IMG/VR virus record: IMGVR_UViG_3300034101_004784 | Span: 1-31,142 of that record | Reading direction: 5' to 3' (one strand) | Length of the DNA stretch: 31,142 bases | Source: a virus | Shown here: piece after piece, positions 17,066 to 25,378 of the stretch | Layout: the number at the start of each line of letters is the position of its first letter | How positions within the stretch are numbered: position 1 is the first letter of the stretch | Translations under genes and position numbers: made by a program | The notes under the pieces: model-generated | The model's database searches: none | What the model saw: the letters and a program-made list of their open reading frames with translations, nothing else | What the model was told of the DNA's origin: nothing

Positions 17066-18180
17066 CATATTCAGATGCTTTTAATATTCGGACGACCTCA
17101 GTCAAGTTCAATGATATTGCTGATGCAATAGATGGTGTTATCAAGCGGCAATATACGACGACTAGTGGGGGTCCCAATCTTTATATAGCCACCCCAACTC
17201 CCGCATGGACCGAATATACGACATCAGCAATCATTATCATTACTCCAAATACATCGAATGCTGCTGGAGCAACTATTCAGATCAATTCGCTTCCAGCTAA
17301 AGAACTAAGGATTGGTGGTGCTCCCATTGCCGCTGGAGTTCTACAGACTGGAGTTCCTACTATTCTTGCGTATACCGGAACATACTTTGAAGTATTGCTT
17401 CAAAACATAAGCATACCAACTGGTCAGATTACAGCATTTGGAGGCTCTACAGCTCCAGTAGGTTATTTGTTGTGCGATGGTGCGGAGTATCCAATCGCTA
17501 CATATCCAACGCTTAGTAGCGTTTTAGGTACGACATATAACCTTGGAACTGAAACACTTGACTACTTCCGAGTTCCAGACTTGCAAAGAAGATATCCAGT
17601 GGGGAAGGGAGCCTCAGATACTCTTGGAAATGCCGAAGGTGGGACAAAAGCTGGAACTGCATATGCCTCTCGAAGCATACAGCATAGTCATACTATCCCA
17701 GCGCACTACCATGGTATGGGCACTGGAGCTACTCTTTCAGTGGACATCTCACATACCCACTCTTCAGGAAGCGCAGTTACTGGAACTATTGGAAGCGCAA
17801 GTGATGGAACACATACACATACGCTGAGTGGAGATGGAACCCACGATCACGATCTGAGACAAGAGGCTGGTGGAGGTGGAACTGCTGACGGTTCTGCGGC
17901 AAATATTATATCGCTAGTAGGTAGCACTGTTACTGCATATAGAAACAGCAGCAATCACTATAATGGTGGTGGTCACTCCCATACAGTAAATAGCACTAAC
18001 TCAGGACATACTCATAATACATTTAATCTTACTGCAGCAGGGCAAACATTGTCATCTACGCCTAAAACACCCACTGGGACAATCGGACTTGTGACTGGAG
18101 GCGTTGATGGAAACATACAGCAATCTACAGGTCCAGTTACGCCTCCGCATCTTTTCGTTAACTACATCATCAAGACATAG
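17062..18180 (+). CDS. Tail fibre with phage tail collar domain
   Basis: A 372-residue fibre. Residues 1-30 (TTSVKFNDIADAIDG) are nearly the same as in the next fibre and probably anchor it to the tail. Residues about 30-115 are the shared beta module. Residues about 120-185 (QITAFGGSTAPVGYLLCDG, then FRVPDLQRRYPVG) are a phage tail collar domain (PF07484 type). Residues 210-320 contain many H-x-H pairs (HSH, HYH, HTH, HTHT, HDHD, HSH, HTH), as in T4 gp12-like fibres where such His bind metal ions along a trimeric needle. The end (PPHLFVNYIIKT) is typical of the family. It probably serves in receptor binding. Confidence 0.85.
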   Translation: MTYSDAFNIRTTSVKFNDIADAIDGVIKRQYTTTSGGPNLYIATPTPAWTEYTTSAIIIITPNTSNAAGATIQINSLPAKELRIGGAPIAAGVLQTGVPTILAYTGTYFEVLLQNISIPTGQITAFGGSTAPVGYLLCDGAEYPIATYPTLSSVLGTTYNLGTETLDYFRVPDLQRRYPVGKGASDTLGNAEGGTKAGTAYASRSIQHSHTIPAHYHGMGTGATLSVDISHTHSSGSAVTGTIGSASDGTHTHTLSGDGTHDHDLRQEAGGGGTADGSAANIISLVGSTVTAYRNSSNHYNGGGHSHTVNSTNSGHTHNTFNLTAAGQTLSSTPKTPTGTIGLVTGGVDGNIQQSTGPVTPPHLFVNYIIKT

Positions 18181-18182
18181 CC

Positions 18183-19778
18183 ATGACGTATAGCGATAAC
18201 TACAACCTCAGAACTAAGAACGTAAAGTTCAACGATGTAGCTGATGCTATCGATGGCTCGCTTACAAGGAGTTATGGCGGAACAAGCACTGGCGTAGTTA
18301 ATCAGTATATATCTTCGCCAACGCCTTCATGGACCTCGTATGAGCCAGGGCAACTTCTTGTCATTATACCGCATATTACTAACACCGGAGCGAGCACGGT
18401 AAATGTAAATGGGCTTGGGGCGAAGAGCATTAAAAGAGCCGGAGCGGATGTAGTTGCTGGAGACCTTGTAATTAGTACGCCCACTGTTCTTGTCTATAGC
18501 GGCGCATACTTTGAGTCGTTGATTATTCAAAATGCAATTAACAGAGACGGCACAAATAGCCCAACAGCTAACCTTCCGATGGGGGGCTTTAAGCATACTG
18601 GAGTTGGCAATGCATCTTCCAATGATCAGTACGTTGCGTATGGTCAGATTAGGAACGGCACTCCATTCTACCTCGACACTGCTAATAATCGAATCGGAAT
18701 CAATAAGACAAATCCTACAGTAGCTCTTGATGTTACTGGAGATATTTATGGAAGCGGAACAATCTCTAGTCCGACCGGAGTATTTACAACTGGATATCTA
18801 TCAACCGGGGTAATTGGCAATGGAACGACTGCGTCAAATTTAAGCTTTAGAAACTATAACAACAACAATGGTGCGTGGGTATTCTCAGTACGCACTGATG
18901 TTGGCGGGACAAACCAGGACCTCAAACTTCTTCGCTATACGTCAGGTGGAACTGTCTACTCTGGCATTGCGATGCAGTTCAATAACACCTACGGGACTGT
19001 AGCGATTGGGACAACAACATCAATAAATACAATCGGGCCACAGCTTGATATTGGGCCAGGGCTGGGGGCATTTGGATATGCTAATCAATTCTACTTAGGT
19101 AGCAACTTTTATTACGATGGAGGGTGGAGATACAAGGCTACTGCTGGAGCCACGGTTATTATTGGCGTCAACAATGGAGATATCTCATTCAATACCGCAG
19201 CATCTGGGACTATAGACACTGCAATATCTTTTGCTGAGAGAATGCGCTTATATCAAAATGGCTCACTTTATATTGCAGGAGCCACTGGAATTGGAGCTGC
19301 CCCATCAGCTACATACGCATTGAATATCAATGGAGCAGGATATTTCGCTGGTGCTGGAATCGCCTTCGGAGGAGCAACAATTATCGGCTCCGGCAATCAA
19401 ATGGGCCTTAGGTGGGGAAGTCCAAACATATACGGCACTGTAGATAATGCAGTTCAGGCAGTTCTCGGAACTGTCTCTGACTATAGGCTAAAGGCTAATT
19501 TCACTCCTCAGTACTCTGCGCTATCTATTATTGAGCAAATTCGACCAGGGACTTACAACCCAATAGAGCTCGATGGTGAGGTCTGCGATAAGGAGCATTG
19601 GGGTATTATAGCTCACGAGCTTAAAGAAATTATTCCCTGCCTTGTGATAGGTGAAAAGGATGCTGTCAACGAAGAAGGCAATCCTATATATCAATCCGTG
19701 GATTATGCTGGACTCGTTCCGTACCTAATCGTAGCGGTCCAGGAGCTTAGCAAAAAGATAGAGGCATTAAATGGATGA
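18183..19778 (+). CDS. Tail fibre with S74 intramolecular chaperone
   Basis: A 531-residue fibre. The first 35 residues and the beta module (about 28-118) match the preceding fibre. A glycine-rich beta region follows, with repeated fibre motifs (DTANNRIGINKTNPTVALDV, then GNGTTASNLSF). The C-terminus is an S74 peptidase/chaperone domain starting at SDYRLK: Ser432 and Lys437 match the catalytic pair of endosialidase-type autoprocessing. Cleavage just before Ser432 would leave a 431-residue trimeric fibre and release a 100-residue chaperone that includes WGIIAHELKE and VDYAGLVPYLIVAVQEL. Cleavage is predicted from family knowledge. Confidence 0.85.
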   Translation: MTYSDNYNLRTKNVKFNDVADAIDGSLTRSYGGTSTGVVNQYISSPTPSWTSYEPGQLLVIIPHITNTGASTVNVNGLGAKSIKRAGADVVAGDLVISTPTVLVYSGAYFESLIIQNAINRDGTNSPTANLPMGGFKHTGVGNASSNDQYVAYGQIRNGTPFYLDTANNRIGINKTNPTVALDVTGDIYGSGTISSPTGVFTTGYLSTGVIGNGTTASNLSFRNYNNNNGAWVFSVRTDVGGTNQDLKLLRYTSGGTVYSGIAMQFNNTYGTVAIGTTTSINTIGPQLDIGPGLGAFGYANQFYLGSNFYYDGGWRYKATAGATVIIGVNNGDISFNTAASGTIDTAISFAERMRLYQNGSLYIAGATGIGAAPSATYALNINGAGYFAGAGIAFGGATIIGSGNQMGLRWGSPNIYGTVDNAVQAVLGTVSDYRLKANFTPQYSALSIIEQIRPGTYNPIELDGEVCDKEHWGIIAHELKEIIPCLVIGEKDAVNEEGNPIYQSVDYAGLVPYLIVAVQELSKKIEALNG

Positions 19779-19932
19779 GATAACCCTTAAGCTTTCGCAG
19801 CAAGAAGTTGACATGATTACGAGCCTTATCAAGCAGGTGACGATTAGCCCGGCAAGCCCGGAGGCTTTGAGCATCGTGGTCGCTTGCCAAGGCATCTTGG
19901 CTAAGGTCGGAGAGGCTACGAAAAAAGAATAG
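19771..19932 (+). CDS. Small hypothetical protein after the S74 fibre
   Basis: A 53-residue frame beginning at ATG 19771, inside the last codons of the S74 fibre gene, and ending at TAG 19930-19932. It reads MDEITLKLSQQEVDMITSLI, then a Ser/Pro turn, and ends in EATKKE. The shape (a short strand, a helix with E-V-x-M-I-x-x-L, then a second helix) resembles tiny proteins found after tail fibre genes in many phages. Their role is not known. Coupling to the fibre by overlap and good codon content support it as real. Confidence 0.55.
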   Translation: MDEITLKLSQQEVDMITSLIKQVTISPASPEALSIVVACQGILAKVGEATKKE

Positions 19933-19976
19933 GCATCTTTAAGATGTCGTAGGGACTAAAGTAGAATGAGGGCATT

Positions 19977-20324
19977 ATGGCAGCGGGACTTTACGACATC
20001 ACAATAGAGCAAGGCGCTACCTTTCAGATGAATCTCACCTGGAAGGATAGTACGGGGGCTGCTGTCAACATTACAGGCTACACGGCTCGTATGCAGGTCC
20101 GTGAGAACTATGAGGCGGAAGACACCCTCGTATCACTCACATCATCGGGTGGTGACATCGTCCTTGGCGGAGCTCTTGGCACGATTGCTATCACCATTGC
20201 GGCTTCCGCTACCCAACTGCTTCAGTTGGAGGAGGCGGTTTACGACCTTGAGCTTGTCAACGGGGCGACGGTTACAAGGCTCCTTCAGGGCAAAGCGATT
20301 ATATCGAGAGAGGTAACCAGATGA
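19977..20324 (+). CDS. Small beta-sandwich tail-associated protein
   Basis: A 115-residue protein with a GAGGG ribosome site (19971-19975). The sequence is a run of short strands: YDITIEQGATFQMNLTWKD, then ITGYTARMQVREN, then GTIAITIAASAT, then AVYDLELVNG, then a final IISREVTR. This pattern (an Ig-like or BppU-like beta sandwich opening with D-x-T-I-E-Q-G-A-T-F) recurs in phages next to fibre genes. It overlaps the large fibre gene at ATGA (20321-20324) and probably joins or decorates the fibre base. Confidence 0.6.
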   Translation: MAAGLYDITIEQGATFQMNLTWKDSTGAAVNITGYTARMQVRENYEAEDTLVSLTSSGGDIVLGGALGTIAITIAASATQLLQLEEAVYDLELVNGATVTRLLQGKAIISREVTR

Positions 20325-23300
20325 CGGATATTGTTGTTGTAGCCACTGAAGACCAGCGGTTTGTCGTGGTCCAAGAGGCCAACAACACTATTACTGTATC
20401 TTCGCCTCCGATTGTATCTGTGGAAGTTACATCTCCGGGGCCCCAGGGGATTCAGGGGCCCCAGGGTCCTCAAGGGGCTCAAGGCCCTCAAGGAAATACT
20501 GGTCCTGCTGGGAGCCCTGGTCCAGGCGTGGCGGCTGGTGGGGCTGCCGGAGACCTCTTGGTCAAGAACAGTGCGACAAACTACGACACAGCATGGACCG
20601 ATGCGCCAACTGTAGACGTTTTGGGCTTTGATACTGCTGCGGCAGAGGCCCTCAGTACCCCTGGGACCATCGCCTGGAATGATGGCGAGGGGTCATTGGA
20701 CCTTTTGATGAAGGGCGGCAACGTCACGCAAACTATTGGCACCCAGGAATATGCACGAGTCTATAATGACTCGGGGAGCCCTTTGACCAAGGGGCAGGTG
20801 GTCTACATCAGCGGCGCTCAGGGCAATCGAGTGGCCGTTAAGCTCGCTAAGGCCGATTCAGAGCTTACATCACGAGGCACCCTTGGGTTTGTCGCAGAGA
20901 GCATCGGCACAGGCGCTGAGGGCTTTATCATTGTCAGCGGAGCTCTCTATAAGCTCAATACATTTGGATTGACTCAGGGTCAGCCTGTGTTTCTTTCTGC
21001 GGCAACGGCTGGTGCGTATACGACAACAGCACCAGCGTCTCCAAATCATACCGTCATCCTCGGATGGATTGAACGAGTCCACGCAACTGTCGGATCAATC
21101 TACATCAAGGTTGATAACGGCTATGAGCTTGACGAACTGCACAATGTTCTTATTTCTGGAGCTGCAAGCGGCAACACCATTATCTACGATGCAGTCGCTA
21201 AGGTCTGGAAGAACGCTAACCTTACTGATGGCAACGGCATTTCAATCACTGAAGGTGCTGGAACCATAACCGTAAGCATCGCCGATGGCGATAAGGGCGA
21301 CATTACCGTATCTGGCTCTGGTGCAACATGGACTGTCGATAACGATGCGATTACCTATGCGAAGATTCAGAACGTATCAGGGACTGACAAGCTTCTAGGC
21401 CGACAATCTTCTGGCGCTGGAGACATCGAAGAGATCTCATGCACCGCAGCCGGAAGAGCTCTGTTGGATGATGTGGATGCGGCGGCGCAGAGAACCACCC
21501 TCGGCCTCGGAACTCTTGCCACTCAGAACGGCACATTCTCGGGAACCTCTTCGGGGACCAACACCGGAGACCAGAATCTCTTCTCGACGATTGCTGTAGC
21601 CGGGCAGAGCAATGTAATCGCCGATACTACATCTGATACTCTTACGCTCGTAGCGGGAAGCAACATCACGATTACGACAAACGCCACGGCTGATAGCATT
21701 ACCATTAACTCAACAGCGAGCGGCTCTGGTGATGTAGTTGGTCCAGCATCCGCTACCGATGAGGCACTTGTAAGATTCGATGGCGCTACTGGGAAGCTCG
21801 TACAGAACAGTAGCGGAACGCTTACTGATGCTGGACTTCTTACAGTTCCTAATCTAACGCTTTCTACATTAACCAGCGGGAGCATAGCATTTGCTGGAAC
21901 CAATGGCGCAATTACTCAAGATAACCGTAACTTTAACTGGCAAAATTCTGGAAAGTGGCTATCGGTTTCCTCCTCCTTTACAGAGCGAGTCACCAACGGT
22001 AGTTTCACTGGAAGCGCAAGCGGATGGACTCTACCTACCGGGTGGTCGTATTCCTCTAACAGCGTATCGCACGATACTAACGGCGCAGGGGGACTAACTC
22101 AAACACTCACGGTTAATCTTGGCGAGCGATATGAGATATCGTTTACGCTCTCTAACGTAACCTCTGGCGGCCTCGTAGTTACATTCAACGGCGTAACTAT
22201 TGGTTCATATACGGCAAATGGAACATACACTTACCGTGGTGAAGTAACTGCTGTTTCTGGAATCCTTGCATTTAATCCAACAGCTACTACCGCACGACTT
22301 ACGATTGACGATGTAAGCTGTAAGATTCTCAGCGGTGGCCGTATGGTCACTGGCGATCTATATGTGCAAGGCGCTGGCACATCTGGTGTTCTCACTGTTT
22401 CTGGAAGTGGCAAGTCTAACGGACTACCAGGCACAACTAAACACATATCGCTTGAAAACAATGGCGGCAACACATGGATTGATTTCGAGTTTTCTGGAGT
22501 CGACAAAGGACACATTGGAGCCAACGCATCTGGCGAAGTAAGCACATGGGTATCCGGCGGCAATTACGATGCCGTTTACAATAAATCCACCGGATCTCTC
22601 ATAAGCTACAACACTCCTGGAGCCTTCGGTCATTACGGCTTTGGATTATTTCAACTAGGCGTAAATGCCGGTGGAATGGGAACTCCATCCAGTACGCTGA
22701 TGTCACAAGGTGGTACAGCGTTAAAAGTTAAGTATATCACGGCTAATCAGACGCTCGACAACACAGCTACAGAATGGATTGTCGATCCGCAAAACGCAGT
22801 CTGTAATGGTTCTCCAACTAACGCTTGCAGTAGTTACACGAACGAAGCAGATTGCCTTGCTCGTGATGCACACGGCGGTTGCAGTTGGTTCGCAGGATAC
22901 GATTGCAGCGTTTACAATGGCGACGAGTCCAGCTGCACAGGCCAACCAGGTTGTACTTGGGAGCAAGCATCATGTTCTGTGTATGGCGACGAAACTACTT
23001 GCAACAGCTATACAGGATGTAGCTGGCAAAACGTGCCGCAAGACTGCTCAGTGTTAGATGAGACAAGTTGCGGCAATACATCCGGTTGTACGCAGAACTA
23101 CGACTATTGCTCAAATTATAGCGATGGTGGTGGAGACGGCACTGCTTGTAACGCTGCTAATGGTGGTGGTTACTGCACCTATGACAGCGGAACAGGAGCT
23201 TGCGATGGTGGCTCGTGGTACATTAGCTGTTCAGGTAGTTACGATTCCTACAGTTGCCAAGGAACCTATGCAACGGGGAATTGCACAGGCACTTATGGAG

Positions 23301-23788
23301 CAGCGTGTTCTGGCACAGCATCGTGCGGCAGCATTGACGATCAAACCAACTGCAACGCTGAACCAGGTTGTACCTGGGCGACCGGAGTTACATTGACGCT
23401 GCCGCAAATATCCGGCGTACCTGACCGTGATTACTGGATTTACAACGGAAACTCGTCAAATGCTGACGTGATATTGGTTCCATCGAGCGGAGATAGCATC
23501 GACCATACAACGTCATATACGCTCTCAAACTACAAGGATTGGGTGCATATTAGTCCGTTCAGAAGAACACAACCATGCAGTGGACTAAACGAAGGCACTT
23601 GTGGCTCAACGGCAGGATGTAATCAAAACTATTCAAACTGCACTTGGAACGCTATGGATAGCCTTTGCGAAGGTGATCCATCTTGCTCTGCCTATGGCGA
23701 TCAATCATCATGCGAAGCGGCAACGTATTTTTCAGCCTGTACTGGAAGCTATGTTGTGTCGTCTAACTGGTACGTGTTTGGAAGGTAA
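20321..23788 (+). CDS. Large tail fibre: collagen-like stalk and Cys-rich knob inserts
   Basis: A 1155-residue fibre. Residues 1-38 are an anchor and 40-69 are ten collagen-type G-x-y triplets. Residues about 70-280 are a fibre domain seen in many phages (EYARVYNDSGSPLTKGQVVY, then NGYELDELHNV), and 300-560 are beta repeats (GTSSGTNTGDQNLF, then ATDEALVRFDGATGKLVQNS). A jelly-roll-like domain follows at about 570-690. The end resembles a fibre knob in three pieces: LDNTATEWIVD, VTLTLPQISGVPDRDYWIYN and SSNWYVFGR. These are separated by two Cys-rich inserts (828-1019 with 24 Cys, 1086-1140 with 8 Cys). Likely the main receptor-binding protein; the insert role is unknown. Confidence 0.85.
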   Translation: MTDIVVVATEDQRFVVVQEANNTITVSSPPIVSVEVTSPGPQGIQGPQGPQGAQGPQGNTGPAGSPGPGVAAGGAAGDLLVKNSATNYDTAWTDAPTVDVLGFDTAAAEALSTPGTIAWNDGEGSLDLLMKGGNVTQTIGTQEYARVYNDSGSPLTKGQVVYISGAQGNRVAVKLAKADSELTSRGTLGFVAESIGTGAEGFIIVSGALYKLNTFGLTQGQPVFLSAATAGAYTTTAPASPNHTVILGWIERVHATVGSIYIKVDNGYELDELHNVLISGAASGNTIIYDAVAKVWKNANLTDGNGISITEGAGTITVSIADGDKGDITVSGSGATWTVDNDAITYAKIQNVSGTDKLLGRQSSGAGDIEEISCTAAGRALLDDVDAAAQRTTLGLGTLATQNGTFSGTSSGTNTGDQNLFSTIAVAGQSNVIADTTSDTLTLVAGSNITITTNATADSITINSTASGSGDVVGPASATDEALVRFDGATGKLVQNSSGTLTDAGLLTVPNLTLSTLTSGSIAFAGTNGAITQDNRNFNWQNSGKWLSVSSSFTERVTNGSFTGSASGWTLPTGWSYSSNSVSHDTNGAGGLTQTLTVNLGERYEISFTLSNVTSGGLVVTFNGVTIGSYTANGTYTYRGEVTAVSGILAFNPTATTARLTIDDVSCKILSGGRMVTGDLYVQGAGTSGVLTVSGSGKSNGLPGTTKHISLENNGGNTWIDFEFSGVDKGHIGANASGEVSTWVSGGNYDAVYNKSTGSLISYNTPGAFGHYGFGLFQLGVNAGGMGTPSSTLMSQGGTALKVKYITANQTLDNTATEWIVDPQNAVCNGSPTNACSSYTNEADCLARDAHGGCSWFAGYDCSVYNGDESSCTGQPGCTWEQASCSVYGDETTCNSYTGCSWQNVPQDCSVLDETSCGNTSGCTQNYDYCSNYSDGGGDGTACNAANGGGYCTYDSGTGACDGGSWYISCSGSYDSYSCQGTYATGNCTGTYGAACSGTASCGSIDDQTNCNAEPGCTWATGVTLTLPQISGVPDRDYWIYNGNSSNADVILVPSSGDSIDHTTSYTLSNYKDWVHISPFRRTQPCSGLNEGTCGSTAGCNQNYSNCTWNAMDSLCEGDPSCSAYGDQSSCEAATYFSACTGSYVVSSNWYVFGR
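20438..20527 (+). repeat. Collagen-like G-x-y repeat
   Basis: Ten consecutive Gly-x-y triplets (residues 40-69), including GPQ four times, GAQ, GPA and GSP. Pro and Gln fill most x and y positions. This favours a short trimeric triple-helix stalk, as in other phage fibres. The DNA is correspondingly rich in CC/GG tracts. Confidence 0.85.
22802..23377 (+). repeat. Cysteine-rich repeat insert 1 (24 Cys)
   Basis: Residues 828-1019 of the large fibre. The repeat unit is roughly C-S-x-[YLI]-x-(D/E)-x(2-3)-C-x(3-7)-G-C-x-W, for example CSVYGDETTCNSYTGCSW and CGSIDDQTNCNAEPGCTW. A Gly/Tyr/Ser-rich middle part has less regular Cys spacing. Confidence 0.85.
23576..23740 (+). repeat. Cysteine-rich repeat insert 2 (8 Cys)
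   Basis: Residues 1086-1140 of the same fibre. Two further copies of the motif are visible (CSGLNEGTCGSTAGC, then CSAYGDQSSC) before the final strand SSNWYVFGR. They match the units of insert 1 but are 66 residues downstream of it, beyond a Cys-free beta segment. Confidence 0.8.
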
Positions 23789-23790
23789 TT

Positions 23791-24294
23791 ATGTTGGTAC
23801 TTAGCGAAGAAAGCGTAAAAGAGTTTATTCAGAAGGACCGTGTGCTTGTGAAGGTCTGGGCGCAGAACTGTCCATACTGCACACGCCTCGATGAGCAACT
23901 TGCCAGAGTTGACCTCACTGGGTTTGAGTGTGGAATGCTTGAGGTTTCACATCCAATGGACAAGAACCCACGACCATCCGAGTTTAAGCGCACTTGGATG
24001 AAGATGGACAAGAGCGATGTAGTCAAGGATTCGGTTCCCGCTATCTTCGTCTTCGAGAAGGGCGAGTTGAAGCATCGGCAATTTGGAATGCTCTACTCTG
24101 ATTCTCTTCAACACTGGCTTCGAACCGGAGAGGTTATTCCATCCAAGATCCAGCAAGAAGAGAGAGCCGCTCAAGAGAAACAAAAGAAGCTTTACGACCT
24201 CTTCGCACAGCGAGGAGAGCTCACGTATAATATGGAACTTATAGGCGGCAAACTTGCCGAGGTTAACAAGGCTATTGGAGAGCTAACCAAATGA
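23791..24294 (+). CDS. Thioredoxin-fold protein with CPYC active site
   Basis: A 167-residue protein starting 2 bases after the fibre stop, with GGAAGG just upstream. Residues 1-115 follow the thioredoxin order: strand VLVKVWA, active site C27-P-Y-C30, strand FECGMLEV, a loop, then the cis-Pro motif V82-P83 in VPAIFVFEKGEL and a last helix. CPYC is the glutaredoxin-type pair. Residues about 120-167 are a Lys/Glu coiled coil not found in plain thioredoxins. There is no signal peptide, so it acts in the cytoplasm. Position suggests a disulfide isomerase or chaperone for the Cys-rich fibre; a general redox role is the alternative. Confidence 0.8.
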   Translation: MLVLSEESVKEFIQKDRVLVKVWAQNCPYCTRLDEQLARVDLTGFECGMLEVSHPMDKNPRPSEFKRTWMKMDKSDVVKDSVPAIFVFEKGELKHRQFGMLYSDSLQHWLRTGEVIPSKIQQEERAAQEKQKKLYDLFAQRGELTYNMELIGGKLAEVNKAIGELTK

Positions 24295-24566
24295 AACTGC
24301 GGGTCACATTCGAAATGCCGTTGCCAGACGGCTTTGAGCCATATCTCGAAGTAATCGCAAGGGTGCATGGATATCAGGGCGATGGGAGCTCTCAGCAGTT
24401 TATATGCAAGGAGGTTTGTCAGCCGCAGGTATCAGCACTCTTCAGAGCTCTGATTCTTAATGCGTTGACACCATACTTTGGCATTGCCGGGCAATCTCAA
24501 GTCGCTCTTGTCGAGGAGCAGTACTCTCTAGGCCACACGGTGACCGCTGATATTGTGTCAGATTAG
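24291..24566 (+). CDS. Hypothetical protein
   Basis: A 91-residue protein joined to the thioredoxin-like gene by an ATGA overlap (24291-24294). It has strands at the start (KLRVTFEMPLP), a central helix (QVSALFRALILNAL) and a final acidic strand. Two Cys lie close together (C-x3-C in ICKEVCQ). No family is recognised. Translational coupling to the CPYC protein suggests a shared task. Confidence 0.6.
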   Translation: MKLRVTFEMPLPDGFEPYLEVIARVHGYQGDGSSQQFICKEVCQPQVSALFRALILNALTPYFGIAGQSQVALVEEQYSLGHTVTADIVSD

Positions 24567-24616
24567 TCGTAGAAGATGGAAAGGCGTATCTGGTATTTTA
24601 TGGAGGGGATGCGCTG

Positions 24617-24886
24617 ATGTTAATTAAGGGCCTAGTTCTTCAAATGATGGATAGAATTGATAACGAGACATTCAGGTGGATTGTATCCGGCCTCCTCGGG
24701 ATCATCACATCAATAGGAGCTTTTTGGCTTTCGCATCTTACATCGAGAATAGATGCAATGACGCATGATATTTCAGAACGTAGCCAGCGGATTAGCGTTC
24801 TCGAGGCCAATGTCGATGGCGTAAATAAGCGCCTCGACCGTATAGAGTTAAAGATAGACTACCTGATTCAAGAGAAGAAAAAATGA
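24617..24886 (+). CDS. One-TM coiled-coil membrane protein (holin-like)
   Basis: An 89-residue protein. One TM helix spans residues about 20-40 (WIVSGLLGIITSIGAFWLSH). After it comes a regular heptad coiled coil (about 45-85: RISVLEANVDGVNKRLDRIE) and a Lys-rich end. It resembles small phage lysis proteins that combine TM helix and coiled coil (compare XhlA-type, in which the order is reversed). It precedes the lysozyme by one gene. It may be a holin partner, an antiholin or a tail-associated membrane protein; the sequence does not decide between these. It overlaps the next gene at ATGA. Confidence 0.55.
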   Translation: MLIKGLVLQMMDRIDNETFRWIVSGLLGIITSIGAFWLSHLTSRIDAMTHDISERSQRISVLEANVDGVNKRLDRIELKIDYLIQEKKK

Positions 24887-25374
24887 GCGCATACACATCG
24901 AAACTTTCAAGAGTTAGGGCAACATCGGCAACGGGTTCGTTCCCATCCAAGGTGCCAACTGCGACTCAGCCGACTGGAGCTGGTGTTGTTGGAGACCCTG
25001 TTGTTCAGGGAGCTCCTCAATGGATTCAGGTTATCCCTTTCGGCGATGGCGCTGATGATTCAACATTCGACCTCCGAGTCATCGGATGGAAGGTTTCGGA
25101 CCTCGGCCTTTGGGTGCCAACAATCTTGGCGCAAGCAGCTTGTACGCTTTCAACGGCTGTTGGCGTTGATACTTATGAGGCTACAAGCTCTCAACGGTTT
25201 GCCGACACGATTTCGCTTACGCAGGTTCGTGCTGATGTAGACTCTAAGGTTTCGAGCCCAACTGGGAACCTGGTCGCATCATTCCAGGTGGAGACCCGTG
25301 GCTGTGCATTTATCGAAGTTACGTTCAATCTGGGGACTGCTACTGGGGCGAACGCTCTGGTTTCTTGGGTATAA
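24883..25374 (+). CDS. Hypothetical beta-rich protein
   Basis: A 163-residue protein, beta-rich and nearly free of charged clusters. It opens with a Ser/Thr/Arg-rich segment, then GVVGDPVVQGAPQWIQVIPF, DSTFDLRVIGWKVSD, and a last part NLVASFQVETRGCAFIEVTF. The composition is that of a virion surface or decoration protein. It lies between the TM protein and the lysozyme, which is an odd place for a structural gene. No family is recognised. Confidence 0.55.
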   Translation: MSAYTSKLSRVRATSATGSFPSKVPTATQPTGAGVVGDPVVQGAPQWIQVIPFGDGADDSTFDLRVIGWKVSDLGLWVPTILAQAACTLSTAVGVDTYEATSSQRFADTISLTQVRADVDSKVSSPTGNLVASFQVETRGCAFIEVTFNLGTATGANALVSWV

Positions 25375-25378
25375 ATAT

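Noticed and set aside
19933-19976. Terminator after the small gene at 19771
   Set aside because: Only a 5-pair stem (CATCT/AGATG) and no T tract.
24576-24617. 13-codon leader frame ending in TGATG before the TM protein
   Set aside because: Too short to support as a gene; could be chance, although the stop-start overlap is tidy.
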